The notes under the pieces: generated by a model
Told to the model about the DNA's origin: nothing
The model's input: only the letters and a program-made list of their open reading frames with translations
Databases searched by the model: none
Position numbers and translations under genes: made by a program
Assembly (NCBI GenBank): GCA_037952775.1
Contig: JBANAY010000003.1
Location: 15,872,001 to 15,936,000, forward strand
Source of the DNA: Clonostachys chloroleuca
Lineage: Eukaryota > Ascomycota > Sordariomycetes > Hypocreales > Bionectriaceae
Direction of reading: 5' to 3'
DNA: 64,000 nucleotides
Shown: positions 55,081 through 64,000 of the stretch, piece by piece
How the letters are laid out: each line of letters begins with the position of its first letter
How positions within the stretch are numbered: position 1 is the first letter of the stretch

Positions 55081-57072
55081 TTATATGTGCCCGTTTTCCA
55101 AAAACTTCTTCGGAATGGGAACAAATTTGGCTCTTAGGTATTCCCCTAGATTTTTGGCCAAAGTATCCAGCTTACTCCCAGAGTTATATCCCCTGTCTAA
55201 ATGGTCCTTTAAGAGAAAATGCACTGCTCTGATATTCTTCATCTCGAAGCGGTCGATCCGACCACCGCTATACTCATGTGGCCCAAGGAGCTCTTTGATC
55301 TTGTCGATGGTGAGGATTGACCGCAGCCACTCCCACTCCTCATCGTCCGCCTCATGCCGGACGAAGAATCCTACGTTGGCATCTGATGCCTTGTCGCCGG
55401 AGCGGGCCAATGCAACCCAACCGAGAGGAGCGCGCTCTGTGGGGCCAAAAGAAGATAGATCTCGACTTTGTGACGGGTCGTATGACGATTGAGGGCTGTA
55501 CACAAGTGTTTCTGGAGGTAGAGGTATGTCTGTAACAGATTCATCGCCAAATTGTAGATGGACGCGATGATTACAGGCGCTCTGGGAGATACTTGTGACG
55601 AAGTATTCCCAATAGCTCTTTGCGGTGGATTGACGTAGGTCGTTTGGGCGTGAGACCCCCTACTAGGTCATTAGCAACTTGATCTATGCTTATTTTGAGG
55701 ATTATCCGACTCACTGGACATGATTGTAAGACAGTCTCATATAACTTCCGAGCGAAACCGTCCGGCTTTGTACCGTCAAACAGGTCTGCAGTAGGCCCTT
55801 GAGCAAAGATTCGAAAATCAACCGTAGCAATCTCCTGATTTTGAGGGTCTGGTGGGCTGGTGCCGTGGACATGAAACTTGAGCATTGTGAACTGGCTCAT
55901 AATTTCGTCACCAATGGCATGCCTTGCCTGTTCCTCCATCCATTGGCATTTCTCCTCGATGTCTAACCCGACGAGGTAAAAGTGCCACTCAGCTTGATAG
56001 CCACCATGAGCGGTCACACCACACCGGGTTGTTGGAGGCGGTGGTGAACCCTTCACCCCGGATACGTGAACGAGATCACTTGATACTTGTTCTAGGCGAA
56101 TGTCATGGATATTGGCGACTACATCGGAATTGAAGTACAGCGGCCCTGAAATTTCATACACTAGTTGTGATATGACGGTTTCTGTGTTGACCACGCCGTT
56201 TGTGTTCTTTTCTTTCGTAATTCTGCACTCTCCGGTGTGGAACACTTCAGCAATAGGGAAACCCAGGTTGAGGTGTGAACGAGACTTCATCAAATCCTTA
56301 AATCTGCTGTAATACCCGCCCGTGGCAAAGGCAGAACACTCAATGATGTGGCCAGCAATTAGAGCGCCGGCCAGTTCATCAAGCTGGGCTGGCCCCCAGT
56401 TGTGCCACCAAGCGGCGAGACCAATAGTTGGCGCTGCATCTGAGACTCTGCTTACAATCAGCGGAAAGAATATACAGGATCTCGGTATGATGTTTGTTAC
56501 CTCCCACAAATGACAATATCGGCTCCTTTTCGCAGGGCTTCGGCTATTCCAAAGCTTCCCAAGTAGGCTTGTGCGCATAGCGGTTTGTGTCCCCATTCGT
56601 CCAAAGACTTTCCATCAGTCAGGCTATGAAATGTGTGGCCATCTGCAACCATCTGCTGGAATGGTACGGTAACATCGTCGCCCTCCACCCAGGCAATTTT
56701 CATCGAGTATCCCGCTTTCTCAACCATGTCTTTGACAACTTCGGCGAGCAGTTCGGTATCGCTGGCGCCAGCATTTACTGCCAGCTTCGTGTTGTTCTTT
56801 GCTAGATGAGAAATGGCAGGCTCAAAACACTGTAAAAATGTGCTGGCGTACATGGCGTTCTGCTTTCTCTCTTCCAGTGATAGACCGGGTTGTGGTTTCT
56901 TCTTCGCCTTGCCAGCACCATATCCTGTCATGACATTTTCGGAGAGCCAGTCGCCAACAATTGCGTCAACTTGGGGATCAGAAGCCAATCGTGAGATGGC
57001 TGCAACACGGTCCGTGAAGCCGCCAGAGGCGCCTCCAATACGTATTGGGCGGCGTTCTGTTTCAAATGCCAT
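55081..57072 (-). CDS. AtuA/DUF1446 family protein (acyclic terpene utilisation-like)
   Basis: Three exons: 57072-56501, 56447-55715, 55659-55081, about 627 residues. The N-terminal domain opens with RRPIRIGGASGGFTDRVAA and continues DAIVGDWLSENVM, LAVNAGASDTELLAEVV and DIVICGRVSDAAPTIG, all typical of DUF1446. The C-terminal small domain has LGWVALARSGDKASDANVGFF, the conserved ARSGDK block of the AtuA-like ferredoxin-fold. The 55-nt second intron ends at ctagtag; this choice gives SRPNDLRQSTAKSYWEYF, which fits the family, whereas reading through does not. In Pseudomonas the relative belongs to citronellol/geraniol breakdown, but its reaction is not well established. Fungal copies are often near catabolic or secondary-metabolite genes; here a bZIP regulator gene lies just upstream on the same strand. 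Confidence 0.87.
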
Positions 57073-57360
57073 ATTGTACTGGTTTGAAGATGGTCCTGGA
57101 CTCTGGCCATGTAGTCTGAGTGGCCTTTATCGGGAAATAAATTTCGTCCCTGTCCGTATTCAATGCTGATACCTCTTAAAGTGCCGAGGGCAAAAATTGG
57201 TTTCCCAGGCATCTCGGTAATCGATCTCCGACTCGCATTACCAAGTGATTGTTTCTCGGTGCGATCGTTTCCCCGCACCAAACAATTAGTGCCAGACCCC
57301 TTGGTAGTAGAACAAAGCCCATAGCTCATCAAATAATGATGTAGGTAATTGAAGTTGATT

Positions 57361-58518
57361 TCAGTATGATGCAGAGGCGCCTTTTGTAGATGGAGTGGAC
57401 GGCGCTGACATCTGGCCGAGGTCCATGTCAATGAGCCGCGACATATCTGGGAAACGTTTCCGGAATGCTTCCCCGATAGTCCAATTGCTTATTTGTTTCA
57501 TATGCTCTTGAAAGACTGGATTCACGGTGATCTCCGTAATCTCATCATTCCTCGTCACAGGAGGTAAAAGAACTGACGTAGGGTCGTAGGGCCAATTCAA
57601 GCTAAAACTGCTGCTATAAGGAACGGCAAAGTCATCCAATGTAATTTCTGGATGAATGATCAAGTACTCTCGCGCACGAGGCCTGATGAAAATTAGCATG
57701 TGGCACTGTATAGTAATCAGACAACTGTACCAGGGAATACGGTCAATCCAGGCGGCGTGCGGACTGGCCACCTGGATAGGCACTGGCCTGAGCCAGTCTG
57801 GAAGCAATTCCCAACTATCTCGGTCCAAAAGAACCATCCACTAGGAATTAAAGGTCAGTTGATGAAAGTAGGAAGTGTAGATAGGACATACGTTGAGGAG
57901 ATGGGCAAGGTTGACAAAGACAGCCACCTGTCTGGGTAGGTCTTCAATTTCTGTGTACGCATTGACGATTCCAGCTACCACATTACTGATCTTGTCGTCT
58001 GGGTGATGGTTCCTGTCAAGTAGACTGCACAGGTTTGGTTTCCATGTAGATGTCGAATTCTGATCTTCAACAGCTAGCGGGGTGCTGGCTAGCCCTGTTG
58101 TGCGTGTTTGGTTGATGAAATCCTGCAAAATGTCGTCTGCTAGACAGCCAGCCGGGGTGTTTCGCGGAGAGAGCTCCCATGCAGGCACATGTATACTATC
58201 CACACTGATAGGGCTAAGGCCCGATGAGATTGTCGAAGTCTCGTTCCCGTCTACAACACGGCCTAGGAGACTCAGTTGGAGAGCAGCATTTTGTGTGCGA
58301 AGGTGTGCATTGTCGGCCTCCAGCTGGGTGACTGTCAGTCTGAGAGAGTGAAGCTCACACGATCGCTCATCTATGGTGGCCGTGAGGACGGAAACTTGCT
58401 CGCTAAGAGAGTTTATCGTCCACTTGGTTCGGTCACGCATTGCCTGCTGTGCCTTGCGGTCACGAGCACGCTTTCGGCGTAGTTCGACCTCCTTCTGGGA
58501 TTCGCTCTGTTGATCCAT
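57361..58518 (-). CDS. bZIP transcription factor with DUF3425 domain
   Basis: Two exons (58518-57892, 57840-57361; 51-nt intron gtatgt...cctag) encode about 368 residues. The basic region is ELRRKRARDRKAQQAMRDRT at about 12-31, followed by a leucine-zipper-like helix (INSLSEQVSVLTATIDE, LHSLRLTVTQLEADNAHLRT). The C-terminal half (from about residue 205) contains WELLPDWLRPVPIQVASPHA, IDRIPWYSCL and REYLIIHPEITLDDF, the typical DUF3425 pattern seen in fungal bZIP proteins. It should bind DNA as a dimer in the nucleus. Being tandem and 288 bp upstream of the AtuA-family gene, it is a candidate local regulator, though such genes are common genome-wide. Confidence 0.88.
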
Positions 58519-60876
58519 GATGGGAGTGGAGTCGGCTCTGGATTGTGCTGCTACTACACAGATATGCTACGCAAATATAAAAGGCATGAAAATGGTTAGA
58601 TCCATGAAATACTTAATCTCAAAGCATGCAGCATGCAGCAACGTCAGTTGTGGAGGTCGCGGAAGGACGATCGATTCATGGAGAAAAATATCCGGCACCC
58701 CGCATCGTTTGCGGGTGAGTGGAACGTGGGGAAATTGGGGGGTAGTGGTACCCGAGCTTTACCATGACCCTTAGTGAAACGTAGAGATGGCTAGGCCTCT
58801 TTAGCGAGGTCTTTCTTGGATTCGGGATGCGAGAACTTCAAATTTTGAAGGCACTAAGTCAGATCTTGTAGGGAGTGAGCAACCAGAGGATCTAGCGGTT
58901 TGGGAAAGTCCGTCGTCACAATTGTTCAGTTACGAAGAAAGAAACATAGTGGTGCTTATTGCACAAGTAATATTTAACGAATTATTAAAAACTCATCACC
59001 ATTTATAACCGAGACTTACCATAGTATATATAGTTGTGAGAGTGCCAGGTAGTATAGGATAGTTTGTGTGCTTCCATATCGAATCATCCAATTTCATGCC
59101 GAAGGACTTAGCAACAAATGGACTGAAACTCTTAGGTAAAGGGATTAGGCTAGGACAAAAAAATCACAGAAAAGCGCGAGACAAAGGGTCTTTCCCCGGT
59201 ACCTCTCACGGGAGGTGTGAGGTGGATGACAGACTCTTGGTCGAACAACACCGTAGGTCGTCACATGGAGGGAGAAAATAAGACATTGCAGGATGACTCT
59301 CTGTACACATGGCGTAGGTAAGCTAAAAGCCGGATATTTCTACTCAGAAAGTCTTGCATTGGTAACTTTTGGAACCGTTCACCTTCGCTGGCCGGTTTGG
59401 ATAATGTCTTATCATGGAGCTAATAACACGGCCAAAATCAAGGCTGACAGGGCAGCTATTCTTGGGGTTGAGGAACCTCCGATCAATTTATTATGCTGCT
59501 TGTTACAAAGGACGTAACGAAACACAGCACGTCGTTCTGCATTATCCAACAAATTAGTTGACTCACTTGTAGTGGGGAAACCGGGATGCAGACGCCCGCA
59601 GTGCATGTGTGTCATTCTTCACTTGGCACTCGTCCTTCCACCCCCGCTCGGCCTTATATAAAAACGGCATGATTATGTACATAACGGGACATTTAGAGTC
59701 AGAACCACTGTGAGCCGTATACCTATATATGCCCGAGGAAATCCCGCCCCCTTTTAACCCATGTGACAAGTATTCAGAGAGTTCCAAAGGCGAAATTGTG
59801 CCGAGAGGATCTTGGTATTCACAAGGGCGAATTTTGCAGTGAGGCAACATGCGTTGACGAGCCAGTTAAATACCTTGTTGCCAGAATGGATATGCCGACC
59901 AAGGGGTAGTTACAGTGTCATGTTATATCCAGTATTTTCTCAGGATACTGGCAGTAGGCCAAGCCGAGTCCATGCTCTTTCCATGCACGGAGTGGGAATT
60001 ACATCCACGAACGTAGGAGGAGATAGACTCTTACCGAGTAGAAATCAGCCGAGAAGAAGGGGCTTGACAACAGGGCAGCCGCATCACGGCTCGGGTTAGC
60101 CGATAAGTGGAAGTCCAGAGAAAGCGCCAAGAGGATCCCTCACGAGATGGCCGGAAACTGCCGAATCAAACAACTTCGGTAGTCGCTTGTGGCCAGGCTT
60201 GAATCTACCTGGCACGGGGATGACATGCGGCTCCTGAATTGGTTAGGTTGTTTGAGGTTTAATGGGTTGCCTCCTGGAATGGGGCACATGAGTTATTAAG
60301 AGATGAAAGGCTCGGGAATTGATTGGACGCTTGGACCAAAATACATGGACACCTCTAAAAATAGACTTGGACTGAAAGATATCTGGCGATGGCAAAAATC
60401 TCCCATTCTCCTTGGGGCTTTTCGATTGGGAGAAACTTTGCAGCATTGGCCAGCGACTCCACGTCGGCAAGGCCAGAAGATGAGTTTCCTATCTAGAGAA
60501 GAAGAAACGGAGGAACTATTGACGAATGCCATATCGGTAAGAGCTCAGATCGGCCACGAACTATCAGCCATGATGGGCTTGATCTTAAAATCAACACGGG
60601 GGATCCACGCATCCGACCTGCCGGAAAGGCGATGGCCCGTCGAAACGCCAAGGATCATGCATGCTGAATGACGCCTCCCGATCCGGGATTAGGCCTAAAC
60701 AGGATGTTAGTCGGCCATCCTTAGGGATGGAAGCCGGAAAGGGAGCGCCCTCGTGTTTGTGGCAATAGCCCGCGGCTGCCGACTAGTATATAGAGTTGTT
60801 CGTCATCCACCGTAGTTCCCACCTCCTACGCTCGCTATACTGATACTCATCCAGTACAGTGCTCCCGTTGTTCAAG
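58519..60876. other. Long intergenic region, no gene seen
   Basis: About 2.36 kb with the bZIP promoter on the left and the GH12 promoter on the right. A candidate TATA element (TATATA, 60787-60792) lies about 90 bp before the GH12 start. Remaining open frames are short and lack motifs. Confidence 0.5.
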
Positions 60877-61706
60877 ATGAAGTTCGAGCTCCTCGCCTTG
60901 ACCGCTTTTGCGCCTCTCTCTCTGGCCGCTCTTTGCGACCAGTACCAGAGCCAGTCCCAGGGCGGTTACATCTTCAACAACAACAAGTGGGGACAGGGCT
61001 CCGGCTCTGGTAGCCAATGTCTCACCGTAGACAAGACTTGGGATGGAAATGCTGCCTTTCACGCCGACTGGAGTTGGTCTGGCAGCGCTAACAACGTCAA
61101 GTCTTACCCCTACGCTGGTCTCGAGTTCAGCCGCGGCAAGAAGGTGAGCTCCATCGGCAGCATCAACGGTGGCGCCGACTGGGACTACTCTGGAAGCAAC
61201 ATTCGCGCCAACGTCGCTTATGATATCTTTACTTCTGCCGATCCCAACCATGTTACTAGCAGCGGTGACTACGAGCTCATGATCTGGTAAGTGGCGAGGA
61301 AGAATCTTTACTGGACTTCTCAGTAGCTAATCCAATACCCTAGGCTCGGAAAGCTCGGTGACATTTATCCCATCGGAGGCTCCATCGGAAGAGTCAAGGC
61401 CGCCAACCGCGAATGGGACCTCCACGTCGGCTACAACGGTGCTATGAAGGTCTTCAGCTTCGTCGCCCCCAGCCCGGTTACCCGATTCGACGGAAACATC
61501 ATGGACTTCTTCTACGTCATGCGCGACATGCAAGGCTACCCCATGGACAAGCAGTACCTGCTCAGTAGGTTCATTCCAATAATGAGAAGTCCAAAGGGAC
61601 CTAGAAAGCTAATGTTACTCTTACAGCTCTCCAATTCGGTACCGAGCCCTTCACCGGAAGCAACGCCAGGTTCAACGCCTGGTACTTCGGTGCCAAAATC
61701 AAATAA
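60877..61706 (+). CDS. GH12 endoglucanase/xyloglucanase
   Basis: Three exons (60877-61286, 61344-61564, 61627-61706) encode about 236 residues, the normal GH12 size. MKFELLALTAFAPLSLAA is a signal peptide, then LCDQYQSQSQGGYIFNNNKW, the usual GH12 start. The catalytic nucleophile Glu is in GDYELMIWLGKLG, which spans the first intron, and the acid/base Glu is in QFGTEPFTGSN. The blocks WSWSGSANNVKSYPYAGLEF and WDLHVGYNG are further family markers. The enzyme cleaves beta-1,4-glucan or xyloglucan in plant cell walls by a retaining mechanism and is secreted. No cellulose-binding module is attached. It looks intact. Confidence 0.92.
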
Positions 61707-62814
61707 GCGTCTTCGCTTTTACAATAGTCGGTCTAGGCTTCGCCGTAATGTATTGTAGCGGTAGTACCCTCTCCAAGAGTGTTAATGACGAGTCTATAAA
61801 CATCAATCCCTATTTTATTCTATCCCGATCAAAAGAAGCATGATATCAATAAGCGCGCCGCTTTCCCGTATACACAAGATCCCCAACCCTGTTTGGTTCT
61901 GAGTTTAGACTTGACATAGGTGCTCATGCTCTTGCTTCATTTTTACCGATGTATTTCTGTTGTAAAGCTAGACCTAAAGTTTTCCATCTCGATATGTTTG
62001 CATAGTCAAGACTATTTAAGTCAAGTATGTCTGTCCTTAAACACACAGATTATGAAACATACTATATGATAATAACTCCGATTCTAAAGTGGACTCAGAG
62101 CTCAAGAGATATGAATGTTGAAAAGAACATAGGCAGCAGGTTTGGCCATTCCATGCAAGCCAGAGAGACCGGGCCATCTGTTGAATTGGAACTATTTCGA
62201 GCCAGCCATATGTCGTGGTCGATCCGGGTCTAGTACTAATGCCTGTTGGGAAGCCAGTGCTATGTGTTCGCCTGATGTTAGCATAAAGCTTTGACGGAAG
62301 ATCTCCCGTAACTCCTACTTACCATGTATGTTCTGTCCCCACCAAACATGCGACTAAAAGTTGGAGGCTGGCGTGATTGATGTCGTTTGGGACTATTCCA
62401 ATGGATTATGAATATTCCTATGCCTTCTGGAGACGTGACTTTACTTTGCGCTCTTTAGAAGAATTAAGGGTTAATAGGTGTCGTGCTGATAGTTTGTGGC
62501 GGAGGATCAAAAAATGGTCACATTTCAAGGAGAATGGGATAGATATATAGGAGCAAGCCAACTTCAGTATACTAGAAAGAGGACTTTGTTATGCTTCTCA
62601 GTACGCCAGTACAAATACTACACTCCTCTCATAAACGCCTGAAACTAAGATGCATAATCTTCTTCCTGTGGGGTTATCGGAAGGCCAAGGCAACCTGACG
62701 AACATAATTGGCTGCAAATGACGGATGGCATTCCTGTATCTTCTTAAATGTCTTTTCTAATCATATTCTCTTTAATTAAATATATCTGCTCTCGATTCCC
62801 AGTAATATGTCACA
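61707..62814. other. Convergent 3' intergenic region
   Basis: About 1.1 kb, AT-rich, with no supported gene. Confidence 0.5.
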
Positions 62815-64000
62815 TCACCCAGACGGCGGAGACATAAAATGAGTCAAAGTTGGCGGTGCTTCATTATCTTTGTATGCCTTTTTCTGTTTCCACCACTTGC
62901 AAGTTTCGAAGTCTAGGGGAGCATGGGGTGATATGCGTCCTGAAAAGAGTGCCGAGTAAGACACAATGGCCTTGTCTAGTAAGACTCTGTCCGTGGGTAA
63001 AGCCTGTCGATATCGATCCAAGGAAGCAAAGAGATCCAGAAGATATTCCTTTTCTTCCGTCATGGCGACTTCGCTCGTGGGGTAGATTACATCTAGTGAT
63101 GTAACAGCGACAAAGGATTCCAGCTCCAAGAGAGCTGGTATAAAATTCCAGACATGGACAGACTCTTTCCTTAAGAGGACCCGCAGCGCAGCCGGGTCTG
63201 TGTACTCGGGGTAAACGACGCTGCAGTCAAAGAGCATTTTTAGAACAAGCATCTGAGCCGCCATCCAGCACATGTTCACTTGAAACAAGCTGACATCGGT
63301 GATCTGGTAGCTTTTTCCGGTAATAGAACTGGAATCGTCGATCTCTCTTAAAACCCCTAGTTCTTTGACCTTCTCAAATAGCTCGCCATTCGCCTTTGCG
63401 CTGGTATCAAGCCTCTGTCTGAGGTCATCCATTAAATTTCGGGCTCAGTACGTGACGGTTGGGACGTTTCTGTCGGTGCTGGAGTGAATGGTATGACAAT
63501 CATGGTAAAACGAGGGGAGTTTGCCGCATACCGCCTGGGAGGCTTTGAATGCCGCTTTCCCTTGGGTTCTGAGAGCTTGGTTTTGAAACAAGTCTGCTGT
63601 TGCATTCGCTGAGGCTTCGTCCCAGGACCCCTTGTTCATGAAGAAATCACAATCCTTCCTCCGCGTCCAGTAGGGAACCTTTAAGTAATCCATCAGTGGA
63701 ACTGTCTCGTCGAACTCGCTGGAAGGAGAGGGGAGGAGAAAGGAGAAAGTAAAGGTAAAGGGAAAAAGGGGTATATTACTAGCGCAAAATAGTTTTCTGC
63801 AACGAGAGCAGAATGTAGCTCGTCTCCAGCTTTAGGTGGCCCCAGCCGCTCATTGAGACTGGCTATGCCTAGCTCGTGAATGTAAGATGCCTTATTTCTG
63901 GAATCAAACAACGACTCCGTCCGCCCCAAAGTCGTGATGGCGGCCGGAGTTTTAACAGCTATACCATCGTCTCCCTGGGCCAGGGTGCACCTGAGACTCC
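62815..64000 (-). CDS. Probable fungal-specific regulator, C-terminal part (5' truncated by window edge)
   Basis: The gene runs in from the right edge. The coding frame is open from 64000 to about 63780, then an intron (gtaata to gcgag, about 63715-63779) leads to 63714 and onward. A TGA lies in frame at 63445-63447; it is removed if a weak 54-nt intron (gtcata...actgag) is used, joining FYHD to SRNLMDDLRQ, otherwise it is a nonsense codon. The last exon ends at 62815. The visible sequence has helical, Leu-rich segments (CWMAAQMLVLKMLFDCSVVY, PALLELESFVAV, EEKEYLLDLFASLDRYRQAL) that resemble C-terminal regions of Zn2Cys6 regulators, but no DNA-binding domain is in view, so this assignment is tentative. 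Confidence 0.4.

Noticed and set aside
1..64000. CRISPR array, rRNA or integrated phage
   Set aside because: No regularly spaced short repeats, rRNA motifs or phage genes were seen, and the sequence is eukaryotic.

Overview
The window is nuclear DNA of a filamentous ascomycete (Pezizomycotina, most likely a Sordariomycete). The support is: many short GT-AG introns (about 49-118 nt), CT-rich stretches upstream of start codons, fungal-only families (Zn2Cys6 and bZIP/DUF3425 regulators, fungal rhodopsin-domain membrane proteins, GH12, PL11), and no operons. Most multi-exon models below were assembled by hand, checking reading phase across each intron. I find no convincing tRNA, rRNA or CRISPR.

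Layout. 0-0.5 kb: 3' end of a rhamnogalacturonan lyase (PL11). 1.5-5.0 kb: a flavin monooxygenase of the NtaA/SnaA/DszA type with an apparent frameshift, convergent with a secreted tyrosinase. 6.9-8.5 kb: a seven-exon rhodopsin-like membrane protein. 8.5-11.6 kb: gene-poor, with one weak small secreted candidate. 11.6-17.0 kb: a head-to-head pair, a basic low-complexity probably nuclear protein (frameshifted) and an FHA-like/protein kinase fusion. 17.1-17.3 kb: a MITE with a 5-bp target duplication. 19.4-24.1 kb: a drug-efflux MFS transporter convergent with a Zn2Cys6 regulator. 24.7-30.9 kb: flavocytochrome b2-type dehydrogenase, NAD-dependent epimerase/dehydratase (frameshifted), class II aldolase and aldo-keto reductase, which together look like a hydroxy-acid or sugar-acid catabolic group. 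31.3-31.6 kb: a second MITE-like element. 32.3-46.6 kb: amidase, a repeat-bearing secreted protein, Baeyer-Villiger-type monooxygenase, two MFS-type transporters and an intronless NtaA-type monooxygenase, a plausible catabolic or detoxification group. 49.2-54.3 kb: two secreted proteases (S41-like with a GPI-type tail; HEXXH metalloprotease with an S/T/P tail). 55.1-58.5 kb: an AtuA/DUF1446 protein beside a bZIP regulator. 60.9-61.7 kb: a GH12 endoglucanase. 62.8 kb to the right edge: the 3' part of a probable regulator that runs out of the window.

Together the genes fit a plant-associated or saprotrophic lifestyle: wall degradation (PL11, GH12), secreted proteolysis, phenol oxidation, and two groups of oxidoreductases with transporters.

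The features most worth a second look are the secreted protein with two 40-residue modules that differ by 13 silent codon changes and only one replacement (36.6-37.2 kb), the kinase/nuclear-protein head-to-head pair, and three separate reading-frame breaks that each vanish with a 1-2 nt correction. Those breaks need read-level checking before any gene is called a pseudogene.
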